From Isoetes taiwanensis (taxonomy: Eukaryota; Streptophyta; Lycopodiopsida; Isoetales; Isoetaceae), in NCBI GenBank assembly GCA_021234155.1, contig JAJEKV010000008.1, positions 9,722,305 to 9,786,304 on the forward strand: a DNA stretch of 64,000 nucleotides, written 5' to 3'. Within the stretch, counting starts at the first letter, position 1. Each line of letters opens with the position of its first letter. This document shows, piece after piece, positions 45,689 through 57,600 of the stretch. Below the pieces are notes generated by a model. It saw only the letters and a program-made list of their open reading frames with translations, had not been told where the DNA came from and made no database searches. The position numbers were made by a program, and so were the translations under genes.

Positions 45689-45713
45689 TTTAGGGTTTAG
45701 GGTTTAGGGTTTA
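45689..45713 (+). repeat. Interstitial telomere-like tract (TTTAGGG)
   Basis: About 3.5 perfect units of TTTAGGG, the plant telomere repeat, preceded by a degenerate unit (atttagga). Too short to be a chromosome end; gene-like and satellite DNA continue on both sides. Confidence 0.85.
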
Positions 45714-46146
45714 TACTACCATATATTGTATCTATCCACACCGTTCAAACTATTGTCGCGATATATAGTACTTACCTTTTGTAATTGGCGGAGGGACAAA
45801 ATAGTTTGCGATTGTAAAAGATGTATGGGGCTGAAGAGGCGACTTAGAACAGTTGTTGAAGACCATCGATAAGATTTGGTACATTTGAACAACCCACCGA
45901 TCGATGCTTTCGTCATGGATATCGGGTTGGTATACAATTATTATTTGTTTTTTTTTTTTTTAAGAGTATCTCTCCCCAGTTCAAGTATATATTCAAGATG
46001 TTTATGATATCTAAATATGTAGGTAGATGATCTTTGATGTCTCCTCCAAACTAGATGTGGATTTTGGTTTAATGTTGTCCATAGAGGCATATGAAACCGG
46101 CGATAACCCGATTCATCAATAATGTGGATGGGTGCGCTCAACGTGA

Positions 46147-46830
46147 GTGTTCCCCTACGTGAAAGAACACACGAATGGCTACAATCATGAGAACATTGCA
46201 TGTGTCGACATTTCCCAAGAACGCTTGGCTGAAATTCTGAAAGAATTGCAAAGATTAGTCCGACCCTTTGTTAGGCACATAAGACATTTGGCTTGTGGCC
46301 GATGGGCTACCTATCCCTATGGATCAAGAATTTGCTTATTGGGGAAGAAGATACATCATTATCGCGGAGCCGCATTTGTCGAGGAAAATTTCGGCCTTAT
46401 CTCGGCGCACGTATATAGAAGTGGAGGCGGACACCCACATTCCATTAATGCCATATGCGGGTCCGAAATGCGATTGGAAAACTTGGCAAACTTTGACTAA
46501 ATATGCTTGGCGTATGAGGATTTATGGAATGAATTCCAATCTTTAACGTCGATAGTCGTGGGGGCATGTGATGAGTTGAAGTTTATTGATGGTCGGCCAG
46601 GGGTTCATGGCAATATTGCAGGGTTCATCAACAGTTCTATTGACAACCGTGAGCGATGCAATTGTGAATTTTTAGAGTGTCAAGGAGGGGGAGGAAGATT
46701 TTTTTTACAAGATGTGTAAAAGGCGGATATATCATGGTGTGTGCTATTAAAAGCATAAACATTGGAGATGAGTTATTCATCAACTATCGCTATGATAGAC
46801 CTCTCCCATTTGAGATGGAACAATAGTATT
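46147..46830 (+). pseudogene. SET-domain-like fragment, frameshifted
   Basis: Pieces in three frames read FAYWGRRYIIIAEPHL; then, at about 46577-46680, FIDGRPGVHGNIAGFINSS and NRERCNCEFLEC; then, after a frame change, GGYIMVCAIKSINIGDELFI and NYRYDRPLPFE. This resembles the end of a SET methyltransferase domain, where G-N-x-A-x-F-I-N-x-S and N-C-x-F are followed by x-x-I-x-x-G-D-E-L-x-x-x-Y. Whether it modified histones or another protein cannot be told. It lies just upstream of the third transposase on the same strand, so it may be carried by that element. Stops and frame changes make it inactive as it stands. Confidence 0.5.
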
Positions 46831-47555
46831 GTTGTACTAAAAAAAGGAATAAAAAGGTTTTTTTTTTTTTTTATGTTTTTGTCATTCGTGAGTCTATACA
46901 AATGGTTGTATGTATTTTATACTTATTACATTATTTGACATGATGGTTAATATGTTACTCTGTTTAATGAACTCATTCGAGGCGGTCTCCATCCCGATCC
47001 ATTAGTTCTAAGTTACAGAGCAAAGGGAAACCTATCGTCGTGAATTTCAAGCGGGCGCACCAATATGAAGATATTGCATACATCAATCAATATGAAGAGG
47101 ATGAAACTATTGACGAACCGGAAACGAAGTCTTTAGTATGACGAGCCGATGCTTTCGATATGTTGCACGCTCTTCAAGAATTACGATATTGATTTAGATG
47201 ATGTCGAGGATGGTGGTGGAGAGGATATGGTAGAAGATGTGGGATACCCTTAGAGGATTGGTCGTCTTGACGATGACCCTATTGCTATCGAAGCATAAAC
47301 GCAGATTATTTCACGTGTCTCGAACCTCTCGTTTGTCGGCTGCACCTTTAATTCTCAATCTCCAAACCAAGTTCAAGTGGAGCAATGCAAGTGTCTACTG
47401 CTCTATTGAGGTGACATACTTATCAAGTCTTTCTATCTTACCACCATCTCCATCTTTTATCTTACCACTCTTAGATCGCGAGGTTATTGCACGAGAAGAT
47501 CCTTCGGAGAAGAACGATATGCCTCCGAAGCCGGATCTCAAGTTAAGAAAATGAT
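46831..47555 (+). other. Unassigned stretch before the third transposase
   Basis: A run of T at about 46859-46873. Acidic frames (QYEDIAYINQYEEDETIDEP at about 47070) and a frame at 47237-47554 could be the upstream part of the transposon protein or of the SET-like gene. No firm assignment. Confidence 0.35.
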
Positions 47556-49069
47556 TCAAGCGGCCAGGCCTTGGTTATAAAGTCATACATGCATGTCCAA
47601 ATGATTGTATGATCTTCTATCCCCTACTTAGAGCATGAGAAGTCCACTCATTGTCTCGTATGTAATGAACAGAGATACGGGAATGACCTAAAAGGAAAAA
47701 GCGGTACCTCGGAAGGTTATTCGACACTTTCCAATAATCCCAAGGTATATGCATCACCACTTCTTACAAATAGTTGTAAATTCACTTATTTTCGGTACTT
47801 ATATGTTGCCTATAATTTATTCTATAGGTTAAAGTTGATGTTAAGTTGCAAGACATTGGCTAGCCTAATGGACTTCACGGCTACACATGCATCTAGTGAT
47901 GATGTGATCACGAGTCCCCAATGACGGTCGGCTTGGAAGCATGTCGATGCGACATGGCGACTTTGGAAAAAAAGAACCACGTAGCGTCGCGTTTGGGCCG
48001 GCCACCGATGGCGTAAACCCATATGGTACACAATCGATTGCATGGTCTACATGGCCGTGATGATGATAGTGAACTACAACATACCCCCATGGTACTGTTG
48101 ATGAAGAGTGGGCACATTATGATGACTTTATTGATACAGGGAAGAAAAAACCAAGTAATTTAGATGTGTACCTAAGAATAATTGTGGATGAGTTACTACC
48201 TTTGTGGAACCACAATTATTCGAGTCTCGATGCACATAAAAATGGCGTTTTTAATCTTAGAGGTATACTATTGTGGACTATGCATGACTTTCTGGGCTTG
48301 CCGAGAGTGTTACGGGTTTAAGACATCCGGGGCACTTCCCTTGCATGATATGTGGGGAAAAGTTGCAAAGACCGCCACTCTAAGCATCCCCGAGAAGAAA
48401 GTAGTATCTGAGGGTTTTAAGAAGTATTTGCAAACTCCACGCACCTTGAGAAAATATGCGTGCACAATTCGGTGTAATAGCCAGACTATCTGAGAACCAC
48501 CAAAGCGAGAATTACCATCACGAGAATGGGGTGGCGTTGGGATAAGAAGGAAGAGGGGAAAATCCGCGAAAAATCCGTGGGGGGCACACAGAATGAGGAG
48601 GGTCGTGGCCGACCTAGACAGTGAGGATGAGGAATTATACAGTGGTGGCGAGGAAGCCGCGGAGGAGGAAGTCTTTACTGCCAATATGAAAAGGAAGTCT
48701 GTTTTTTATAGACTACCATATTGGACCGACCTATTGATTCAACACCTTTTAGACCCGATGCATATCTTCAAGAACGTGGGAAACTCTTTATGGAAGCATG
48801 TATTTGGTCCAAAAGACACAACAAATGCCAGGATGGACCTTAAGGTAAGTAATACAAAGAAAGAGGCATGGATCCGAGGTGAAGGGCAACCACTTCCTCC
48901 AGCAAAATGGGTTATTGCTAGGGCTGACCATCGAGCTATTTATGATGATTTAAGGGCCCTTAGAACACCAACTGGTTATATGCAATCATTAGAACCGCAT
49001 TCACAAGTAGTGGGGGCTATTTGGTTTAAAGTCCCATGGTGGCATAAGTTCTTGCATGTAAGCAATTGA
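47556..49069 (+). pseudogene. Third Tnp2-type CACTA transposase, plus strand
   Basis: Motifs follow Tnp2 order with frame changes between them: LGYKVIHACPNDCMIFY and HCLVCNEQRYGNDLKG (47571-47690); KEPRSVAFGPATDGVNPYGT and QSIAWSTWP (47970-48057); VNYNIPPWY (48070); LLIQGRKKPSNLDVYLRIIV, DELLPLW and NGVFNLRGILLWTMHDF (48128-48290); and KRKSVFYRLPYWTDLLIQH with LDPMHIFKNVGNSLWKHVFG (48690-48810). The E-P-R-x-V-x-x-G-x-A-T-D-G-x-N-P motif and the L-D-x-M-H-I-x-K-N-V motif are hallmarks of transposase family 21. An acidic stretch DLDSEDEELYSGGEEAAEEE precedes the last part. It belongs to a different lineage from the two minus-strand Tnp2 genes. No terminal repeats were located. Confidence 0.87.
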
Positions 49070-49859
49070 AGTCCACATATATGCACTACTATAAAATGTA
49101 ACCCATAACTTATATTTGGTGTTTGGATCATGCAGTTCTTCATGCCCCGACCTTTAGGGGAGTTTTAGACAAAGGGACCATTGGAGGCAATAAGTGCCCT
49201 ATCAAAGGTCATAAGGTTGTTACCCATGTTGATTTAGTGGTCCCCGTCTATTTTATTTGTGGCTAAGTTTTTGTTTTGGACCTCATAGGTGGATGTGTAA
49301 AAAACTATCTTAGAAAGGCGAAATTGAAGAGATGAAAGTGAAAATGGCGAGAGGCATGTTGCTTGTTGGAGAAGGAGTTTCCTCTGAGCTTTCTTGACAT
49401 CAAACCCATCTTTTGGTACATCTTATTGAAGAAGTGGAGCTCATGGGAGGCTGTACATGCGGATGGATGTTTTTCTTGGAAAGGTTTATGAAGGTATTGA
49501 AGGATATGGTGCGTCAAAAGAGCACGTCCTGAAGGTAGTATGGCGGAGAGGGATGGCTTAAAAAGAGTCACTTTTCTATATGACCGAGAATATATTTCCG
49601 TCGTACATCGGATGCACCTAAACTTATGGAGTGATGAAGGGGCGAGAAGATTGTGGAGGTAGTGGCGAAGGCAATGGTATCACGAAGTCATTTCCGCTTT
49701 GATATGATCATTAAGGTTAATCAATTTCTTCTTTACAATTCGGCACCAATGGCAAAATGGATTGCTTTCGTTATGAGAACGCAAAGGAAGAAATGGAAGA
49801 GAAGAGGCATGAATGGAGCGACATAATAGGCGAGCCCGTACCACGATGGATATGAACCC

Positions 49860-50390
49860 TTCTTGGGACAAGATGGAAAGAGAATGGGTACTCACAGGGC
49901 TTTGGCCGATGCATATTACAAGGGGAGTATATTACGACTCACGGAATGGGCATACGCACAAGGTGTCATGAAAAAGGTAGTTGCAACAAATTATGTTGAT
50001 GTCGAAATCGAGTATTTTCTTTTGATGTTATTGTATCTATTGACATTAATTGGTGCTTTTGGCGGTATATATCTTACTCCTCGATATGGTGGCATGGGAC
50101 CCACTATCGTGTGAGTTCTCTTGACATACGGGGGAAGACTTGTGACTGCGGAGTCATGGCATCATTCACGATGGAGTTTCAATCAAGTATTGCCGTCGTG
50201 TCGTAAGGAAGCCACACATGATTGGGTCGGGAGGTTAAAGACTATAATGGAGGTGGATGTTGGTGGCAATTTTAAGACCTTCATATTCGATGTCGATTGG
50301 TTTGACCTTCAATTAAGGGGGCGGGGCCTACTGATAAAGTATGATAGAACAAGTGGCTTTTTTTGTCAACTCTAGCAAGATGTACCACAG
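49860..50390 (+). pseudogene. DUF4216-like domain of the third CACTA element
   Basis: After WAYAQGVMKK (49944), a frame at 50121-50375 reads YGGRLVTAESWHHSRWSFNQ and then WVGRLKTIMEVDVGGNFKTF, IFDVDWFDLQLRGRGLL and KYDRTSGFFCQL. The Y-G-x-L-x-x-I-x-E-x-D-x-x-G x(3-6) F-x-x-D-W-F-D pattern is that of DUF4216, which follows Tnp2/DUF4218 in many plant CACTA proteins. Position and strand agree. The stretch 49070-49860 between should hold DUF4218, but only scraps can be read there. Confidence 0.65.
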
Positions 50391-51640
50391 GTAGTGAGGC
50401 GGCTTGTCCTTCGGACAAGCGTGAGCGGTACACACATACACATATCCACTTCAAAATTTAGACCATCAATATCAATCTCCGCGTCCGGCTTCTTTGACCC
50501 GATTTTTTTCTTTACCGATCGACAAGACCCAACATGGTGGTTTATCATACAAACTACAGGGGCGCCCAATATTCCAAGGTGTTGTGCTAGAGGAGTCAAT
50601 AACGTCTCAAGAGCCCTCTGGCGATCAAGGCATTCAAACTCACTTGGAAAAGCGAGCATCAAGAGGTTGGACCACCAGCTCTCATCTCGCGGCATCTTAC
50701 ACGAGAGCAATTCCACGAAATCTGAGGATGTACTTGGGCATTTTAATACAAATGTTGGCAATGCTAACAATGACCACTCCTAGTTAGCACCTAGAGGAGG
50801 CGATCATTAAATTCTATATGTCAAATATTATGCACATCCTCGATTGCAATCCTTACGATAGGCTATGTCTATTGGTCTTAGGTGTGCAATAAAACCCATT
50901 CAATTCAATTCTTTTTCTCCCCCCCTCCCCCCTTTTGGTATACATTATATGGGAGGAATAAAGAAGCGGGTGGAACATGGGCTCAAAGAAGCCACATAGG
51001 CTCAAGCATTGCCTCTAGACTAGAACATGCCACCTAGGCTCCAATAGAAGATCAAATATATGCCACATAAAGTAGAGAAAAAAATACAACACGTGGCGTC
51101 ACAATGACATGTTGCCACAATGACATGGAGGCCGACAAGCAGTTTGCACAAGCACTCAAATCTTTGGTAGGATTTGGATTTCAACTCGTCCAAAAGAGTC
51201 TTCAATGGTATCTTAGTTACTTAGATTTTCTCTAACCTTAAACCCGATTGCCACCACCAAGTTAACACGATCATTGCTTAATTTGATGCTATCCACTAGC
51301 TTTACATTGTGGATCAACGCTCTACCTTTCAAAACAGAGATAATAATAATGGTATTTTGTAGGGTGAACAAGTCCAAATACATAGAGTGAAGCATGAGGA
51401 GCCTCTGGGGCGTTGAGCGTGTAGGCGTTGCATTTCCCTTAGGGTCGAACATGCCACCTAGGTTCAAACAAGCCTCTTAGGCTCAAGCATTGTCTAGGAT
51501 CAAACATGCCCCAATATCAAACATGTACACAACAAAAATAAAAATAGTTTAAACGCGTCGCTATAACAAAATACGTGCATCTCGGCGTATTGGCGTCATC
51601 AATGCGACGACGGCCGGCGTTAAAACTCATTTCTTAGTTG
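50391..51640. other. Unassigned stretch between the third CACTA relic and the satellite
   Basis: Frames at 50394-50787 are overlapping and unassigned. aataaaacccattcaattca (about 50889) resembles the AT-rich tail of the LINE at 25.3 kb and could be the 3' end of another LINE copy. Phrases atgccacctaggctc and taggctcaagcattg occur at about 50990-51040 and again at 51448-51500, a pair of direct repeats about 450 bp apart. A CpG-rich patch lies at about 51555-51620. Confidence 0.4.
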
Positions 51641-54600
51641 GGTGAACATGAGTGGTCTTCAAAGGTGGTCCCCGGGGCAATGTCGGCGTCCCGAGTCCAT
51701 TTGCGAGAGGCGAATCGCGGTTCAGGGGGCGAGATCGCCCGTCCCGTCCCGGGGGCCTTGGGGAGAGGAAATTGGGGCAAAAGCGGCTTAGGGGGATTTT
51801 AGGGTCTCCTCTCAAGGTCAACACCCCCACTCCCGTCAAGTCCGCGGCGCCAAGGTCCTGCCGAATCGACAAGGAGAGCCTCCAAAACATAAACCACGTG
51901 GGTTGCGAGGGTTCTAGAAGGGTTTGCGTTTTGGGGCCGAGACTTGATGCAATTGCACTTGGGACCCCGGCCGAAGCTGCAGCCAAGAATACGGAGCAAG
52001 GGGAACGGACGGAGGCGGAGTTTGGGCTGTCCTCCTCCCGATGTGGCAAGTAGAAGTCGGGGGCTTTTTTGCAAATGGCAAGACATTCATAAATTCGCAA
52101 TTAATGCATTGTGCGAAAATAAATTCGATTTTTTGCCGGCTGGATTCCTAATCCATCTCCATGACCACGGCCCAATTTTTGAAATTTTTAGGAGAAGGTC
52201 TAGGTCAAAGGGTTAGCTAAGGTCAAAGGAATGGAGTTTGTGGGATCGTTGTACTTGGGGTTGACCTTGGCTCATTTGGGCGTTATACTTGGTCTAAGAT
52301 TGCATTGAGAATATAAGCATCATAACTATTAGAATGAAGATAAATGATTCTGGAAAAAGCATCATAACTACTAGAATGAAGATAAATGATTCTGAGAAAA
52401 GCAAAAAAGACTAGTCTGCGGGTTGGGGGGTTAGATTTGGTTGCTTGTGATGATGGTTGTGTTTTGATTATCAAGGCATATGGATAGAGAGAATGCCCTT
52501 GTTCAACGGACTGCTCCCTAAAGATATTTGACATGGATGGCATAATTAACTTGTAATGAAGGCTGAATTAGGGGGCAAGCAACTTCGGGGGAGTTTAGGG
52601 TCCCAGCTCAAGCGTCAACACCCCCACTCCATGTCAAGACCGGCAAGAAGGTCCCGACCAAATCAGATAAGGAGAGGGCCTCGAAAGCGTAAACCACAAT
52701 GACTTGCCCGTTTCTAGAAGGGTTTTGTTTTGGGGCGCGGAGTTTTGGTCTTGGCCCGCCAGAACTTGGTCCCTAGGGCAACGTCGGCGTTCGAGTCCAT
52801 TGCGAGCCAAATGCAACTGATTCCGGAGGGAGGTGGCCGTCCGGTCCCCAAGGCCTTAGGGAGGGAAATTGGGGCAAGCGGCTTAGGGGGATTTTAGGGT
52901 CCGTGCTCACGGCGTCAACACCCCCACTCCGCGTCAAGTCATGGCGCAAGGTCCGCCCAAATCTGACAAGAAGGGGCCTCCCAAAGCGTAAACCACAGTG
53001 GGTTGCGGGTTCTAGAAGGGTTTTGCGTTTTGGGGCGGGGGCTTGGTGCATTGCAGGACCTGGCGAGAAAACTGCACCCGGAGAATGCAGACAAGGGAAT
53101 TGTGAGCAGAGTTTGGGCCTGTCCTCCTCCCGATGTGGCAAGTAGAAGTTCGGGCGCTTTTGCGAGTGGCAAGACATTCATAAATTACGCAATTAATGCA
53201 TTGTACGAAAATAAATTCTGATTTTTTGCCAGCTGGATTCCTAATCCATCTCCGGCACACAGCCCAATTTTGAAATTTTTTGGAGAAGGTCTAGGTCAAA
53301 GGGTTAGCATTAGAGCGGTGGGGCAGCGGCCGAGGCAACCAGCCGTGGCACCCTTCCCAAGTCAAACGAGGCCAGGACCTTGCATCCCTCACAAGAGGGG
53401 AGAGTCCCACCCCAAGAGGCGGATCAAAAAAAGTTCCCGAGGCAACCCTTCTGGCGGCGCTCCCCGTGCGGGCTGCTGCTGTAAATGACCACCCTCCCGG
53501 CCGGTTCCCCTATCCGGCCGTTGGATCCTCCGTTCGGGGGCCCCTCTTAGGGAAGGCCCAAAAGATTCCAGATCGTCCGGAGAACTTGTCAAACAGGCAA
53601 GGCCCCGGAGGTCGACCTTGTAGAAACCCCTGCAAGTGTCTTGTCGTTCGGACACCGGGAGGCTCGAGAATGGCAAATCGACCACGCCAAATCGTCCTAA
53701 TGGCCGAAATTACCCTAGGGAGCAAGTTACAAGGTCGGTTTTGCAAAGAAAGAAACACTCAAGCCCTCACGACAAGATATCCAGCATCCACATCCTAGGC
53801 CAATTGACTACGAGTGTGATGGAAGTGACTACTTTGGCGCTTCTTGGAGGTCGAGTGGTCTTCTGCCACGGAACTTGGTCCCGGGGCAATGTCGGCGTTC
53901 CGAGTCCATTGGCGAGCCAAATCAGCGATTCGGGAGAGGGAGGTTGCCCGTCCGGCCCCGAGGCCTTGGGGAGAGAAATTCGGGGCAAGCGGCTTCGGGA
54001 TTTTTAGGTCCGTGCTCTGGCGTCAACACCCCCCCTCCACGTCAAGTCACGGCGCAAAGGTCCCGTGGGAATCACGACAAGGAGAGGGCCTCCAAAACGT
54101 AAACCACATGGGTTGCGGGGTTCTAGAAGGGTTTGCGTTTTGGGGGGCGAGACTTGGTCTGTTGCACTTGGGCACTGGCGAGAAAAGGCTGCAGCCAGAA
54201 TCTGGGACAAGGGAACTGATGGAGGCGGAGTTTGGGCACATCCTCCTCCCGATGTGGCAAGTAGAAGTCGGGGGGCTTTTTGCATGGCAATACATTCATA
54301 AATTCGCAATTAATGCATTGTGCGAAAATAAATTCTGATTTTTTGCCAGCTGGATTCCTAATCCATCTCCGGCCACACCCAATTTTCAAAATTTTTCCGG
54401 AGAAGGTCTAGGTCAAAGGGTTAGCATTAGAGCGGTGGGGCAGCCCGTTGCGGGGGCAGCCAGGCTGGCACCCTTCCCCAAGTCAAGCGAGGCGGGACCT
54501 TGCGGGGATCCCTCACAAGAGGGGAGAGTCCGGACCCCAAGAGGCGGGATCCAAAAAGTTCGGGGCAGCCCTTCTGGCGGCTCCCGGGGCTGCCGCTAAT

Positions 54601-57600
54601 GAACACCCTCCCGAGCCGGTTCCCTGTCCGGCCGTTGGATCCTCCGTTCGAGGGGCCCCTCTTCGGGGAAGGCCCAAAAGATTCGAATCGGTCGGGAGAA
54701 CTTGTCAAACCAGCGGGCGTCCCGAGGTCGACCTTGTAGAAACCGCGGTGTCTTGTCGTTCGCACCACGAGGCTCGGGAATGGCAAATCGACCACCCCAA
54801 ATCGTCGGAATGGCGAAATTACCCTAGGGAGCAAGTTACAAGGTCGGTTTTTGCAAAAGAAAGAAACACTCACGCCCTCCACGGCCAGAGATCCCGTTAT
54901 CCACATCCTGTGCATGGAAGTGAGCTACTTTGGCGCTTCTTGGAGGTCGGGTGGTCTTCAGCCCGCGAACTTGGTCCCCAGGGCAATGTCGGCGTTAAAG
55001 AGTCCATTGGCAGAGCCAAATCGCATTCTGGAGAGGGAGGTGGCCTCGTCCCTCGTCCCTCGGGGCCTTGGGGGAGAGGAAGTGGAACAAGCGGTTTGCG
55101 GGGGATTTTAGGGTCCGTGCTTTCACAAAGTCAACACCCCCACTCCGCGTCAAGTCACGCGCAAGGTCCCTTTCGAATCGACAAGGAGAGGGCCTCAAAA
55201 CGTAAACCACGTGGGTTGCGAGGTTCTAGAAGGGTTTGCGTTTTGGGGGCGGGACTTGGTCCATTGCACTTGGAACACGGCCAAGAAACTACCCGGCCAG
55301 AATACGGAGCAAGGGGAACCCGGCGGAGCGGAGTTTTGGCCTGTCCTCCTCCCGATGTGGCAAGTAGAAGTGGGAGGCTTTTTTGATGGCAAGACATTCA
55401 TAAATTCGCAATTAATGCATTGTGCGAAAATAAATTCTGATTTTTTTGCCAGCTGGATTCCTAATCCATCTCCATGACACAACCCAATTTTGAAATTTTT
55501 GGAGAAGGTCTAGGTCAAAGGGTTAGCATTAGGGCGGGGGGCAGCCCGCGCAGGTGGCAACCGAGCTGGCACCCTTCCCAAGTCAAACGAGGCCAGGGAC
55601 CTTGCGGGGATCCCTCACAAGAGGGGAGAGTCCGGACCCCAAGAGGCGGGGATCAAAAAGTTCCCGAGGCAGCCCTTCTGGCGGGCGCTCCCGGGGGGCT
55701 GCACGCTAATGACCACCCTCCGGGCCCGGTTCCCCTATCCGGCCGTTGGATCCTCCGTTCGGGGCCCCTCTTGGGGAAGGCCCAAAAGATTCAGATCGGT
55801 CAGGAGAACTTGTCAAACGTCGTCCCGAGGTCGGCCTTGTAGGAACCGGTGTCTTGTCGTTCGAGCACGAGGAGGCTCGGGAATAGCAAATCGACCACCG
55901 CCAAATCGTCCGAATGGCGAAATTACCCTAGGAGCAAGTTACAAGGTCGGTTTTGCAAAAGAAAGAAACACTCACGCCCTCCCGCGGCGGTATCCCGCAT
56001 CCACATCCTAGGCGAATTGACTACGAGTGTGATGGAAGTGAGCTACTTTGGCTTCTTGGAGGTCCGGATGGTCTTCTGGCCCGCGGAACTTGGTCCCGGG
56101 GGGCAATGTCGGCGTTACGAGTCCATTAGCGAGCCAAATCGCGATTCTGGAGAGGGGAGGTGGCCCGTCCCGGCCCCGGGGCCTTGGGGAGAGGAAATTG
56201 AGGGCAAGCAGCTTCGGGGGATTTTAGGGTCCGTGCTCTGGCGTCAACACCCCCACTCCCGCGTCAAGTCCGCGGCGCAAGGTCCGCCCGAATCGACAAG
56301 GAGAGGGGCCTCCAAAACGTAAACCACGTGGGTTGCGGAGTTCTAGAAGGGTTTGCGTTTTGGGGGCGAGACTTGGTCATTGCACTTGGGACCTGGCCGA
56401 AAGGCTGCAGCGGAAATACGGAGCAAGGGGAACTGGCGGGCGGGAGTTTGGGCCCCTCCTCCCGATGTGGCAAGTAGAAGCCTAGGGCTTTTGCGGTGGC
56501 AAGACATTCATAAATTCGCAATTAATGCATTGTGCGAAAATAAATTCTGATTTTTTGCCGGTGGATTCCTAATCCATCTCCAGCCACAGACCCAATTTTG
56601 AAATTTTTGGAGAAGGTCTAGGTCAAAGGGTTAGCATTAGAGCGGTCGGGGCGGCCGTTGCGGGGCAACCGAGCTGGCACCCTTCCCCAAGTCAAGCGAG
56701 GCGGGACCTTGCGGGGATCCCTCACAAGAGGGGAGAGTCCGGGACCCCAAGAGGCGGGATCCAAAAGTTCCCGAGGCAGCCCTTCTGGCGGCTCCCCCGG
56801 GGGCTGCGCTAATGACCACCCTCCGGAGCCGGTTCCCCTATCCGGCCGTTGGATCCTCCGTTCAGGGGCCCCTCTTGGGAAGGCCCAAAAGATTCCAGAT
56901 CGGTCCGGAGAACTTGTCAAACCGCGGGCGTCCAGGTCGGCCTTGTAGGAACATGATGTCTTGTCGTTCGAGCACAGGGAGGCTCGGAATGGCAAATCGA
57001 CCCTGCCAAATCGTCGAGAATGGCGAAATTACCCTAGGGAGCAAGTTACAAGGTCGGTTTTGCAAAAGAAAGAAACACTCAAGCCCCTCCACGACAAGAT
57101 CCCGCATCCACATCCTAGGCCAATCGACTACGAGTGTGATGGAAGTGAGCTACTTTGGCTTTTGAGGTCGAGTGGTCTTCCGCCCACTGAACCTTGGTCC
57201 CCAGGCAATGTCGACTTTCGAGTCCATTGGCGAGCCAAATCACTTCTCGAGAGGGGAGGTGCCCCGATCCCGTGGCCTTTGGGAGAGGGAAATTGGCAAG
57301 CAGCCCTTCGGGATTTTTAGGGTCCTGCTTTCACATGCCAACACCCCACTCCATCGCCAAGTCACGGGCCAAGGTCCCGTCCAGAATCACGACAAGGAGA
57401 GGGCCTCCCAAAACGTAAACCCCGTGGGTTGCCGGGTTCTAAAGGGTTTGCGTTTTGGGGCGAGACTTGGTTTGTTGCACTTGGGACTGTAGGCAGTTGC
57501 ACCTCGGTGAATACCGAGCAAGGGAACCGACGGAGCGGTTTGGGCATGTCCTCCTCCATGTGGCAAGTAGAAGTCGGGGGGCTTTTTGCGGTGGCAAGAC

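Noticed and set aside
45689-45713. Chromosome end or assembled telomere
   Set aside because: Only 3.5 units, with coding relics and 18 kb of further sequence beyond.
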